This document shows, in pieces, positions 11,695 through 23,187 of a DNA stretch of 64,000 nucleotides. A program made the translations under genes and the position numbers. The stretch is from NCBI RefSeq assembly GCF_963082655.1, contig NC_081555.1, forward strand, positions 182,425,424 through 182,489,423. Reading direction: 5' to 3'. This DNA comes from Stomoxys calcitrans (Eukaryota > Arthropoda > Insecta > Diptera > Muscidae). How positions within the stretch are numbered: position 1 is the first letter of the stretch; each line of letters begins with the position of its first letter. The notes beneath the pieces are model-generated. The model made no database searches. It saw only the letters and a list, made by a program, of their open reading frames with translations, and was not told the DNA's origin.

Positions 11695-11998
11695 AAAAAA
11701 ATATTGAGCTGAAACTTATACCATAGGCAAGTTGAGATCAAGGATGGGCTATATCATCAAAAAGTCCTTGTATGCACCTTTACTGCAATTGAAGTCCCAT
11801 AAATGGCGCATTTATTACACTCATATTTGTCGCAAAGTGCCATGTTAGACCTTCGACATATGTGCGTAATATGGTCTATATTTGGATGTTGCCTCCATAA
11901 TGACCGATCTCCCGATTTAAGTTATTGGGCCGCATGTATTACACAATTTCGCTGAAATTAAGAATATTGAACTATATTTGACCCTCGATAATAAAATC
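11695..11998 (-). repeat. Degraded family A repeat
   Basis: Recognisable family A blocks in reverse orientation: ATATTGAGCTGAAACTTATA, AAATGGCGCATTTATTA, CCTTCGACATAT, a TTTGGATGTTGCC block and GACCGATCTCCCGATTTAAG. Much diverged, with no hairpin or terminus left. Confidence 0.65.
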
Positions 11999-13709
11999 GC
12001 TATGGTAACTACTTTCCCAATCAAACAATAACAAATTGGTAATTTAATTGGATAAAATCATTTTTCAAATTAAACTAAAATGATTCTTATCGTATGAGTA
12101 CAAAGTGCCCCAAAACTAGTCAGACCATAAAGTCCTTCAATCGCTTTATTGACAGCCATTCGTGTTCATTGATAATTCCCAACAACTAAACACAAACCTT
12201 CAGCAACCACCTGTATTCATTGAATGAATTCTTTTTTTTTTTGTGTTTCATTAACACTTTAACAATGACAAGTGTGGATGTGAATGTTTGTATGTTTTCT
12301 TGTGTGTGTGTATGTGTTTTTTGAGCAGACAAATTTGAATGAGTGTGTGTGTGTGTATGTGTCTCTGTGTGTTAGCGACCGAATGTTTTCATGATGGAGG
12401 AGGATTGATTGGAGGCGCTTAATTAATTATTTATTGAAACCGTGGCATTACTTTTGCTCGTTCCGTTGGGACTCTCTAGCAACATATTTCCCTTTCTACC
12501 TCTCTCTCCCTCTTTGTCTTTGTCTCACGGCCTCTATCTATCTTTCAAGCCTTCTCATTCTGACTTTATGTCCCTTAGTATGGCTGTGAATGTGAAACAT
12601 TTGTTGTATACAAATCAACTCATCTTTTATGCATGACATGCACACACACACTCACACATATGAGCATACATAACTCACAGTTACAGTTATAGCCATCACT
12701 CTCAAAGCTCTCACATACACACACACACACACACACATTTACATTCACGCATAAACTAGCATTTCATCTTTTGCTTAGAGTCTGGATGGCTTATTTGATA
12801 GATGGATGGATGGATGGGTTGGAATGAATGAATGGGCTGACTACATGACTGACATGCCAGACTGTCCATCAATGTACAGAAAAAGAAGAAGACTAACAAA
12901 AAGAGGTCAATACCCATTTGTGTAAAGCGCGCTTTTTGGGATTACCATTGTCATGGCGTGCTGAGATTCTTGTCCCACTTGTCTAGAACCACAAAAACAA
13001 AACAAAAACCAACAACCTCCATATGTAGGAACAAAATGAATGAAAAGAAACACCCCAAAAGAAATAAAAACGAGGAAAACAACAGAGGGCGTTGAAGGAT
13101 TTATTGCCAGTTACAATTTAAAGAATTTTAGTTAATTTAGATGTATTGATGTATCTAACACAACATATCAATTATTTTAATATATTTCCTGCAACTGTCA
13201 ATGTCAATGATCAACTTGAACGTCAACCACACCAACGACACTTTTGACAACGTCCACGTCCACATCAATGCCAACGACATCGCCCCGCAACATCGTTCAA
13301 CTTTGTGTGTGTGCGTGGCAATAACTCAAATGAACTAAAATAAAAACAAACACCTTAATCAAAATGCGGAATGGATGGAATCTCTCTATGGATATTTGTG
13401 TGCTTTGCAAATGGACATTAAATTAATTAAAAAATAACTTTTTTGTTTGTACTATTTTTCACATTTAAAAAAAAAAAACACCAATTCTTATGTAAACACG
13501 CACTCTCCCATTCACATATTTCTGTGTGTTCTATTCTATCACCACCCATGCAAAAACATTCGATTGCGTTCGCAATGAATTAAATCAAAAAAAAAAAAAA
13601 TATATATAAATATATTTACATATTGAAAAACAAAACTAATTAAAACAAATTTCAAAAAAAAAAAATAACGCGAATGCGCTCACATACACAAAATAATGAA
13701 ACTCGTATA
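11999..13709. other. Low-repeat non-coding DNA upstream of the transmembrane exon
   Basis: No gene is supported. Simple repeats include GT-rich tracts (12302-12372), an (AC)n run at 12713-12737, and GATG repeats (12798-12818). The last 250 bases before 13711 are A-rich and lack a clear polypyrimidine tract. This leaves the 5' limit of the next exon uncertain. The scarcity of transposons here and around 14-16.5 kb contrasts with the flanks. Confidence 0.5.
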
Positions 13710-13710
13710 G

Positions 13711-13810
13711 AGAACTACCATGGCTCAAATACAGTATTCCTAGTTGGTGTACTAATGTCAGTTGTTGGGTTCGTTTTTGTAACATTCACCTTGATGGCAC
13801 TGTGCTACAG
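13711..13810 (+). CDS. Gene G1, transmembrane exon (exon 1 seen here)
   Basis: The frame runs ENYHGSN into an uninterrupted hydrophobic stretch (coded by about 13731-13803: TVFLVGVLMSVVGFVFV and on to LMAL), then CYR. This is a textbook single membrane span with a Cys/Arg stop-transfer end. The donor at 13811 (CTACAG|GTCAGT) is strong and leaves phase 2, which joins exactly to exon 2 (giving Arg-Arg-Lys). The acceptor is less certain: GTATAG before 13711 has no good polypyrimidine tract, AATACAG before 13735 is an alternative, and the frame stays open to an ATG at 13674, so this could be a first coding exon with a short outside segment. I do not recognise the family; a cell-surface receptor or adhesion protein is the likeliest class. 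The extracellular exons, if any, lie elsewhere. Confidence 0.7.
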
Positions 13811-16043
13811 GTCAGTTGTAGTACATAGAAACTTCTCCCTGTGTCTGAGGTTAGTTGAAAAGAAGTAATGAAAAAACCAGTATTTGATGAGAACAAAAAG
13901 AACGATGCTAAAAAACAAAAAGCGAAAATGATTAAAGCTAAACAATCGAATTCTATTACGATTCTTTGGTTAATTAACAGAGCGATCTGTTTTGTTTTTA
14001 ATTTTGTGCATAAAACAATTCATTGTCACATTAACCCCACCCCCACCCCAAGAAGTCAACCAGCCACCAACACCCACCACGACCACCACCCACACTCGCA
14101 AACACTCACATGTGCCATACACTCAATGACACTCGACCACATTCATACAAACCGCTATGAAAGACTTATTCACACACGCAGACAATGACACATACACTAC
14201 CGCCACCGCCGCCACCGTCACCACCACCACCAGCAAAAAGAAGAAAAAACACTGCCATTTCCGATATTTTCTCTCATTAGTTTTCATTTAGCCAAGCAAA
14301 GATCTATCTGTGCGTGTGTGTGAATACGATTTTATTTCATTTATTCTGTGAATACTCTTTTTGATGTTTTGTTTAATTTTTATTTTGTTTTTTTTTTTTT
14401 CCACCACCAGTTGTTTAGTTTCATCTTTCCTTTAATACGGCGGTTGCCGATGAAAATCGCAAAGCCTTGTTGTTCCCCTCCCTCTTTCACTCTCTCTCTC
14501 TCTCTCTCACTCTCTCTTTCTTTTTTTTTCGCCCTTTGGGGAGCTGTGTTTAAACATTTTGCGTGGCCTCATTTTCTGTTGACTTTGTGTTTTTTATATG
14601 GCCTCCTAAAAAACAAAATTTTAAAAAATCATCCCCCCCCTCCCCATTCAACTATTTGTCTGTCTGTCTGTGTATATACGTATGAACGTATTTATTTATG
14701 GTTTCCTTTTTTATGTTGAACTGTCTATTTGTTTGTAGCCTTTTACTCGTACATATTTATCAGCATATCTACATGTGTTCCATAAATCGATGTTGTGTTC
14801 TCAAATTCCCCACATGCCCACAAAATCCACTGAAACCAACTTGCCCATTAACGCATTTGAACAGAATTGGAATGTTTATAAAAAACCAAACCAAAAAAAA
14901 TTAAAAGAAAAAAAAACTCCCCTCATGCAACGCTCTAAGTTTTGTATGCTGCGCTGCCAAATTTGCTTGAACTCACTGTAATCAACCATAACCACAATGC
15001 TTGTTAATTGGCTTAATGCACACTTCCCACAACCACCAGACTGCATCCAATGACCGCCACTACAAAATCCACTCTCACTCCCCACTTACTCCCGCTCCCA
15101 CTCACTCACTCTGTTCATTAAATCGCACCACTTCCCTACTTGCAAGTTTAACCTACATCCGGTCAATCACAGGACTTTTGTCGTGAGCATTAAATCGAAA
15201 CCACCATCACTTTCTCAAACGCAAACCCATCACCAGCCGATCCTTCACTGCCAGCAGCAACCCATACCACTCCCACTCCCCTCTCACTCCACTCCCATGA
15301 GCAAACAAAAAATGATGATATCAACTTCATTAAACTCAATGTTTTAATTTGTAACTTTTTTGTTCCTTCTTTTATCGAAAGCAAATTTTTTAATGAAAAT
15401 GGAAAAATCCTTTTTGTGTACGTAACAAAAGATAAAAACAAAAACAAAAAAGATGAGAAAATTATTTACAAAAAATTTAAAAAAAAACGTATATGGGCAT
15501 GCCGATATGCGTTGCTGCCAAAAAAATAAGCCAAGCCGAGTAAACTCAATTTTTCATTACTACTTTTATGGTTGTCGTCGTCATTGTGACTGTTAGCATT
15601 TATGTAGACTCAGTACTCAGTATCCAGTATTCAGTATTCACAAAAATACTTATACTCGTACTCGTTCCACCACTTCAGTGATTATAGAAAAAAAAAGCCA
15701 TACAGAAAAAAATCCAAATCCTACAAACAATACGTACCGTAAGCGATTCCATTCAAACGAAAATTAAAGAAAAAACCCCATCGCCTCTAATACCATTCGC
15801 CCATATTGGCTTACATTTGCGTTTCTTTTCTTTTGCTCGCAACTTCTTGGACAGACCTTGATTTTCGTTCGTTCCTTCCCTCCTTCCTCAATGGGGGGGT
15901 AGAGGACGAAGAAAAACCAAAGCCCTACCAAATACGGTGCAAGGCAATTAAGAAAAGATTTTTTTTTATCGCTGAATAAGTTCACACATCCTTTCCGTTT
16001 CATTTGTTCATCACAATTTGCCGATTTCCATATGCCATAAATC
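13811..16043 (+). other. G1 intron, first part
   Basis: Largely free of the dispersed repeats. It contains C/A-rich stretches (14030-14230), a (CT)n run near 14484-14520, a run of eight C near 14633-14640, and A-tracts. A 106-residue open frame (13868-14188) merely continues from behind the exon and has low-complexity composition. No further exon with matching phase is obvious before 16044. Confidence 0.55.
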
Positions 16044-16099
16044 ATGGCAATGGTTGAAATCATCCATCTAAAAATCAATCCATTGGTCCAGCAATTCAG
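16044..16099 (+). CDS. Candidate alternative first coding exon of G1
   Basis: An ATG at 16044 in a favourable start context (A at -3, G at +4; in-frame TAA six bases upstream) opens 18 codons beginning MAMVEIIHLKINPL. It runs into a very good donor, CAATTCAG|GTAAGT, at 16100. The phase is 2, exactly what exon 2 at 29074 needs, so splicing would give ...QQF-Arg-Arg-Lys and then the whole cytoplasmic tail without the membrane span. Nothing shows that it is transcribed, and no TATA element was identified with confidence. An 18-codon frame plus a donor can occur by chance (one in three for phase). Confidence 0.35.
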
Positions 16100-16540
16100 G
16101 TAAGTTTTTTTAAGGTCACTGTCATGATGCTACAGCTCCAGTTCCAGCCGCAGTCGTGTTCTAAGGTAAAGGAAGAGTTCCAGAGTCATATCTCGTCAGT
16201 TTAGCAAAAAAAAAGCTCATTAAACTAGCTAAAAGTAGCTAAGAACTCCACGGTTACTTCTGTGCTTATCCAATGTCTGAATGTTGTATCCCATTATCCT
16301 GCAAAGTTAAGTAATTTTGCCGTGTCAAGCACATAATCTCAGGAAGGACAGATCATTTCATTGTCTGTCATCACTTCGTGATACAGAGTATTATAGCCCA
16401 GTTCATTTGTTTGTAAAGCTATAAAGGAGACAACTAGAACCATTTTCAACAATATTCCTGTCTGTCCAAGTATTCTCATTTCTTATCCCATCGAATAAAT
16501 TGTTCCACATGCCAACCTGTCCGATTTCACCATGCGCAGG
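16100..16540 (+). other. Intronic spacer
   Basis: Unique-looking DNA with no exon, RNA gene or known repeat that I can identify. Confidence 0.45.
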
Positions 16541-16543
16541 CTA

Positions 16544-16652
16544 CATGTTGTTGTTGTAACAGTATGTTGTACACTGGGGAGCAGTCCTTTCCGATGAAGG
16601 ACTCCATTTTGTCAATCCGGTACGTACCACCGGCTGCCATGGGATTGAGAAA
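16544..16652. repeat. Family D short repeat, copy 1
   Basis: About 110 bp beginning TTGTTGTTGTAACAGTATGT, with TGTTGTACACTGG, CCGATGAAGGACTCCAT, TCAATCCGGTACGTAC and TGCCATGGGATTGA. A second copy at 51965-52060 has the same blocks in the same order. It is distinct from families A-C and from the SINE; it may be the end of a longer element. Confidence 0.8.
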
Positions 16653-17197
16653 ACAGAGTTTGCGGTGGCGCAACCGAACAAATACATGGTTCAGAATTTA
16701 TAAGCCGGATTTGAGTCTCGCAATGTCTGATCTGTAAATATCGTTCGGAGGATTTTTGATGATGGAAAAACCAAAGGTACCACTACTCTTGGCCACAAAT
16801 TTTGATGTCAGATTCCTGTTTTATTGGGCAACCCAATATTTACAAATATTATTTATTCATATTCTTTTTTGTCAAATTCCATCTCTACGTGAGTTCTAAG
16901 GTGGAATAATATGCTAGATTGGTTTCCTAGAACTTGTATGTCAGATTTGTATTCTATTCGCTTGGGGCGGGCTGGCCTCGTCAGGGAATTTTCAATATCA
17001 TCATGCCTTGAAACAGGGGACACCTTCAATAATGCAAGACCGACTTCAATCATGAAAGAAGAGGACATATTTGACATTAACATTGCCATAAGAGGTTTAT
17101 TACTGACTTACTTACTAAAAGACGATTTACGGCCAACTTGGATTCTATTAATCTAGATGTGATAGAGATGTATTAGTATACGGACAACTCAAGCAGG
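16653..17197. other. Intronic spacer
   Basis: No gene or recognised repeat. Overlapping small ORFs on both strands (16853-17156) share the same DNA and lack motifs. Confidence 0.4.
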
Positions 17198-17210
17198 TCT
17201 ATTGCAACCA

Positions 17211-17531
17211 ATGCAAATTGCAAATTTTGCCCATGAGTATACCACTAAGGAACAGGGGCAAACTTCTCACATATCAATGAGTGCAGTCCGATTCAAAATT
17301 AAGCTCAATGATAAGGGGCCTTCTTTTTATAGCCAAGATCGAACGGCGTGCCGCAGTGCGACACCTCTTTGGAGAAAAGTTTTACAAGGCATAGTACCTC
17401 ACAAATGTTGCCAGCATTAGGAGGGGAAAACCACCGCTGAAAATTTTTTCTGATGTTCTCGCCACGATTCGAACCCAAGTGTTCAGCGTCATAGGCGGAC
17501 ATGCTAACCTCTGCGCTACGGTGGCTTCTAT
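17211..17531 (-). repeat. tRNA-derived SINE, full length with 13-bp target duplication
   Basis: Best-defined SINE copy. Minus orientation: tRNA-like head near 17526 with GCGCAGAGGTTAGCATG (A box region), B box GGTTCGAATC near 17467-17476, body and tail as in other copies. It is bounded by identical TCTATTGCAACCA at 17198-17210 and 17532-17544. A 65-residue frame inside it is accidental and reappears, broken, in other copies. Confidence 0.93.
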
Positions 17532-17544
17532 TCTATTGCAACCA

Positions 17545-17727
17545 CTCTATTGGTATTTTGCAACCACTACCGTGTATTGTTCAGTTGTCCGCTTATGCTA
17601 TGACTATACGAATACGGAGGAAGTTTACCAACATTATTTGGGATATTCACCAGAAAATCCTCCGTACTACATAAAAATTGGCTGAGGCAAAAAAATAATC
17701 ACAAACATTTTTTTGATTTAATATAAA
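17545..17727. other. Spacer between SINE and family B copy
   Basis: Short unique segment ending in an A/T-rich run; nothing identified. Confidence 0.4.
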
Positions 17728-18245
17728 AACAAGTAAAAGCGTGCCAAGATCTTATCTTATATACAGGTTATGAACCGATTTGGACCATGCAAAACAAAAC
17801 ATAGCACTTCATGGAAAATTTCAGCCAAATCGGATAATAATTGAGCACTCTAGAAGCTCAAGCAGTCAAGATCCGAGATCGCTTTATATGACAGCTTTTT
17901 CAAGTTATAAACCGATTAAACACCTAATGCAAAATTTCAGTTAAATCGGAGAAGACTTGCGCCTCCTAGGGGATCAGGAAGTCAAGATCCAAGATCGGTT
18001 TATATGGCAGATATATCAAAACATGGACCGATATGGTACATTTAAAATCCCAACAGATCTACACTTATAGGAAGTATTTGTGCAAAATAACAAGCACCCA
18101 GCTATATTCCTTCAAAAGTTAGCATGCTTTCCACAGACGGACGGACATGGCCAAATCGGCTAGGAGCTTTATGACTATTAAGAATATATATACTTTATGG
18201 GGTCTAAGACGAATATTTCGAGGTGCTACGAAACAAATAATACGA
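17728..18245 (+). repeat. Family B repeat, internally deleted
   Basis: Starts AACAAGTAAAAGCGTGCCAA but the hairpin is lost and the sequence jumps to a late unit (TTATGAACCGATTTGGACCA). It continues through CAGACGGACGGACATGG (18136) and AATATATATACTTTATGGGG to TTTCGAGGTGCTACGAAA. The closing GGTGGAGGGTATAAAA is missing. Confidence 0.8.
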
Positions 18246-18964
18246 CCTCAAAGAATACATCAAAAACTGATACTACCTTGAATGATTTGTGAAATTGTGC
18301 AAAATTATTAAAAATCCAAAATACTCAACAAAAGCCAGATTATAAAACGCCTTGTCCTTTCATCACATCCGCATTGATGAACAACAGCATCTTTTTCCAT
18401 TTCAATCATACAGTAAACGCCTCTAGACGTTGAGGCTAGACAAATTGCTGCGAACACTACCTTGAGGTTAAGAAAGGAAAACAAGTTTTGAACCACTACA
18501 ACTGACATATTCGAATAGAACTATAATATTCCTGGTAATAGAAGATCTAGAGCCTGGCATATCGAGAAGATTGAAGCATGACAATAGAATGTAACAACCG
18601 TGCTGTTGGCGTGCCTCTAGAAACATACGAGCATTAAAACTTGTAGACATCTATCGCCTTGCTATCGTTGGTATGAGTAGAAATTTTAGTCATCGTGTAC
18701 GCCATTAGAGGTTACCGCTTGATTGGAAAATATACTGATCGACTAAGGTTGCAAGTAACCATTTCTGCGAGGAAGAGGAAAGTACAAAATATCTACTATG
18801 TGCTATTCCAGTGTCAACAAGCAGTAGGAGTTCCACTTTATGAATTTATTCACTTATCCACTACTTGGAAGTCTGTCTAAATTAGCTGATGTTAACATTC
18901 GCAAAGTACTAGAATCTAGCAAGTAAACTTTTTAAAAAGTAAGGAACTAAAATACATTGCAACC
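18246..18964. other. Intronic spacer
   Basis: No identifiable gene or repeat. Short frames on both strands (18308-18650, 18695-18880) have no motif support. Confidence 0.4.
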
Positions 18965-19328
18965 TTCAGTGTTTTTTCCATCAGACAGTGATCTGTCTTG
19001 ATGAACAAAATGAGTCGGACGTCTGGCCAAAACAGCAAAGCGGTTAACCTATTCAAGTCTTGATTGGGCCTTCTAATTTTGAGTGTTTACAACAGATTTC
19101 AGTTTCCCTCGAGTTCCTAGTCTCGCAAGTTCGTTATTACTACAATTCCCTGGGATATCACGGTGGCCCGGCAACCAGAACTGATGAATTCTGAACTGTT
19201 CTGCCATCTCGTTGTTAAATCTGCGACAGTCGAGGGTGGTTTTCGATTTCAGAAATATGTTTCCCAGAGATTAGATAGCTGCCTGGCTGTATGAGAAGAT
19301 ATTTATGCCTATCCAAGTCTGCTCAAAT
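18965..19328 (-). pseudogene. RNase H fragment of non-LTR retrotransposon, second copy
   Basis: Same element as at 0.3-1.1 kb. On the minus strand it reads IGINIFSYSQAAI then a stop (from about 19318 down), NEMAEQF (about 19210), FWLPGH (about 19175), then a CRADELARLG-like block with changes. The catalytic Asp of the DSQAA block is Tyr here and the following Lys codon is a stop, so it decayed independently of copy 1 (Gly at the same site). Confidence 0.75.
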
Positions 19329-19655
19329 TTTTCTTACCCATGGAGATATCCGTAATATTCCGTCGAAAAAATTCACAAAAAAAAATTTTAAATGTTGAGA
19401 CTACATCCAAATCTGAGAGGATTTTTCGTAGATTTCGTCTTTTAGCCAAAAATGGGATAATGGCGTAATTTTATGGCAATCAGCCCTTACCTTCATTAAA
19501 ACAATACGTACAGAAAGATGGAAATGGTGAAATCGAATCAGAAAGTGATACTGACGCAAATAATTTGCTCACAATAGGTCTATCCTTCTTGCATAAAATT
19601 AACAGAAGTTTATAAAAAACCCCAATGATTAAGGCAATTTAAATTTGAAATTAAT
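19329..19655. other. Spacer with a trace of family C
   Basis: Mostly unrecognised. The stretch 19528-19600 (AAATCGAATCAGAAAGTGAT...GTCTATCC) resembles the 3' part of family C in plus orientation. Confidence 0.45.
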
Positions 19656-20405
19656 TTTTATACCCTCCACCATAGGATAGGGGTATACTAATTTCGTCAT
19701 TCTGTTTGTAACTCCTCGAAATATTCCCCTGATCGTCATGACATTTTAAGTCCGTCTGTCCGTCCGTCCGTCTGTCCGTCCGTCCGTCTATCTGTCGAAA
19801 GCACGCTAACTTTCGAAGGAGTATTGCTATCCGTTTGAAATTTTGCACAAATACTTCTTATTAGTTTAGGTCGGTGGGGCCAAATCGGACCATGTTTTGA
19901 TATAGCTCCCCTGTAAACCGATCTGGGGTCTTGACTTCTTCTCTTGCATGAGGTGGTTTGTTTTGATTTCCAACAATTGTGTTAGGTGTGGTTCAAACCG
20001 ATTCATAACCTGATATAGCTGTCATATAAACCGATCTGGGGTCTTGACTTCTTCAGCCTCTATAGGGCGCAATTCTAATCCGATTTGGCTGAAATTTAGA
20101 ACGAAGTGTTTTGTTAGGACTTTCACAAACTATGCTAATTACGGTTCAAATCGGTTCATAACCTGATATAGCTGCCATAGAAACCGATCTGGGATCTTAA
20201 CTTCTTGAGCATCTAGAGGTCGCAATTATTATCCGATTTGGTTGAAATTTTGTACAACGACTTCTCTTATGCATTTGAACATACGTTTCAATTATGGTCT
20301 GAATCGGTTTATAGCCTGATACAGCTCCCATATAAACCGATCTCCCTATTTTACTTCTTGAGCCCATAAAGGGTGAAATTTTTTCAATTATGGCCCATTC
20401 TGTTG
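19656..20405 (-). repeat. Family B repeat, 3' two-thirds
   Basis: Opens with the reverse of the closing block (TTTTTATACCCTCCACCATA, then GGATAGGGGTATAC). A (GTCY)n stretch follows at 19750-19792 (CCGTCTGTCCGTCCGTCCGT), then GCACGCTAACTTTCGAAGGA and three or four interior units (AAACCGATCTGGG near 19915, 20030, 20180; AAACCGATCTCCC near 20335). The hairpin end is missing. Confidence 0.85.
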
Positions 20406-23185
20406 ACACAATTTTTCAAAACACTTTCATTTGTTTGATTTCTATATCCAATTGAAATTCGTCTTATAAGTAGCGAGTCGTCTCCAAATGATTGGCCTAG
20501 CACTAACCCCAGGTGGAGATATTATTCATGTAAATTGTCTATTAAAAGCCCCATCTTTCATCAAGCGATCTTAAACCCATAAGGTGAACCGAAAACTCAT
20601 GGGTCGGACCTGTGGTCCCCCAAGTCCGCTTTGAATTAGACCTTTCCTTAAAATTTCGCAAAGGAAAGTGCAAGCAATATTTAGTTCCTGCGAAAGGCGT
20701 TGTTGTAGATTAATTCTGACTAGCATCAATTTTGTAAGACTGGGAGCCCTAGACGAAGGCATGAATATGTTGTTTAGTTCATTAAAGTGTTTGAAATTTC
20801 CTCCAGTCTCCAGTGGAAGAGTCACCGCTTTCACAGAAAGTTTTCGGAAACTTAACCATTACACTTCAGCAATGTTGAGGATGTCAAAGCTCCAAAGGCT
20901 GCATTTCAAAAACAATCTGAAGATGGGAAACCTTTTACCTGTCGGAAACATAATTGAATGTCGGAAAGTCACTTAGCCCACAATAGTGATAAGAGGGAAG
21001 AGGTTGTAGTAAATCACAAAGCTTGTTTGTAAATAAAACACAATTTGAGTTTCTCGGAATCGGTAGTACAAACTGGAAACTATTTAGTTGTTCAAACTTC
21101 CTGTTTAGGCAAAAAGTATTTTCTGTTTGATAAAGTTTAATTTTCCTATAACTTGCTCTTTAACTACAAGTCAAACGGAAATACATTTTCAACCAGCTTA
21201 AAACTCAATACATAATGACGCCATTAAAATGTAGACAGATTTCTGCAGCAATTAAATTAGCTGATACGATATAGACATAAAGCAAAAATAAATACAAAAA
21301 AAAAGCAGCTGAGTGATTGTGCTTGAAGGACATGCACAAATGATTGTGGCTTTGCACTTGCGATTGGATAGACATGACTTTCATTTAATGCGTCATCAAT
21401 TGGTTGACATGAAATGCGACTATTGCAGCCGCATGACATGACATAAATGTGGTCACGGACCGACAGATATGCTCTGACCGCCATAGACATATGTATAAAT
21501 GTATATAACTGAAACTTTGTCTGTGTGGCAAAGTCATGAAAATGTCATTGTTATGGTCAATTTTATGACTTGGTAACTTTTGACTTTTGCATCATGTCCG
21601 AGTGCAGGATAATGGGCTATAAAGCAACGACAACAAGGATTCTGGAACACGACTGCAATTCTAACACACGCACTAACATCCACCCACCCACACACCAATA
21701 GACGAGGTAAGTCGTATTTTATTCATTAACACGCTCTTATCTTCACATTTCGCATTTTAAACCTACTACATAGTCGGACCGGGGAGTACGTACTAGTAAT
21801 GTAGGATTTAGAGCATTTGAATACTTTTTTATTAAATCCAACCAAGATAATAATCGCATAGAGCATATTCCATTTTGAGACAAACTAAAACGATTCATTT
21901 GATTGGATGATGCGCATTCATGGCCCTCTTTGGTCCATGAAGAATATGCCTTTAAATGACAAAAAAAAAAAAAAACAATAAAAAAAAATTAAACATTAAA
22001 ACGAAATCGATGGAATGTAGTTAGTTGTCATTACCATTAGCTGTGATCTGAAGACCAGAGACCCGCTGATTGGATGGCAGATGGCGTGGATCAGCGAGTC
22101 TCTGCTCGGATTGAGTGTACACCACACCTTGTTGCAAGAATTGATTGGCTGTGTCTTGTTTGTATGTATGTCGTATGTCATACACAAATCGATCGCATCG
22201 ATTTGCATCGAATTAAAAATCAAATCTCGAAATTTTTTCAAATCAAAGTCGCACACATTTTGAGTTATGGTGGTGCTTTCTACTGAGCTAGAATGGATCT
22301 AATTGTGTCATGTAAACGAACAAAAGGACATGATCGAATGGTCAAATCGACTCATGCCTGCCTGCGATACACACATAAAACATTGAAATTGTTGCATTTG
22401 TGTTTTGTTTGTGTATTATACTCGTAAATATTCGTATCTGCATCTGTGTATTATAATTTGCATCAAACATTTCAACTAAACCAACTTTACAAAAATAATA
22501 AATAATAAAAAAAACATAAATAAATACAATATAAGTATATGCATACATCTATGTATGTATGTATCCATACATGTATGTATGTATACATGTACTCACTCTG
22601 TATATACATATGTACATAAAATATGCCAAATAATTTATACATGCAAAAACAACAACAACTAATACTGCCACCACTACCACAACAAAATACTAAACTAACA
22701 CGAAAGAAAAACAAAACAAAACACAACACCATCAACATCGAACATCAAACATCGAACATCGCACCCACAACAACATTCGCTAATTTACAGCTTGAGGCAA
22801 GGTAACACTGATATATGCACTGTTTTCGCGCTTTAACGGTTTGTACGAACCCTATCTACTGCAACTACTTGCATCGAATTTTGGCCTTCTCTACTCTGAC
22901 AACAGCAACAACTCTAAATGGAGCATACTCTGTAATATTTGTAAGTAAATAAGTTAAATATTTGCCAATTGTATATTATTTACATATACTGTTTTTTTTT
23001 TTTATTTGAAAATTTTGTGTTCATTTGAAATGTACTCGTACTGTCAAACTTCATTTAAGCTGTCAAATGAATGATTTGTATGAATAAGGTTTGGTACCTT
23101 ACTATTTACTATTCCTGGACATATATAAAAAAAGACAAGATATTAATACTTTGTGGAAAAAGCATTTGCAAATGATAAAACCAGT
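20406..23185 (+). other. G1 intron segment, mostly unique
   Basis: No exon of matching phase is convincing. Overlapping 87- and 102-residue frames on opposite strands at 20571-20976 have no recognised motif. Simple repeats include an A-run near 21961-21975 and TATG repeats near 22551-22570. Splice-like sites occur at 21707 (ACGAG|GTAAGT, about 90 bases behind a CTATAAAG) and around an 11-base AG...GT interval at 22791-22801; neither gives a supported coding exon. Confidence 0.45.
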
Positions 23186-23187
23186 TA

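Noticed and set aside
13868..14188. 106-residue frame with His/Thr-rich end behind the transmembrane exon
   Set aside because: It starts after a strong donor and is Lys- then His/Thr-rich simple sequence; intron is a better explanation.
17305..17502. 65-residue minus-strand frame with Cys and Gly that recurs in other places
   Set aside because: It lies inside the SINE; recurrence comes from the SINE family and the frame is broken in other copies.
20571..20976. Overlapping open frames of 87 and 102 residues on opposite strands
   Set aside because: No motif, splice partner or recognisable domain; I could not favour either strand.
22791..22801. 11-base micro-exon between TTTACAG and GTAACA
   Set aside because: It would break the matching phase of exons 1 and 2, and an 11-nt AG...GT interval is expected by chance in such a long intron.
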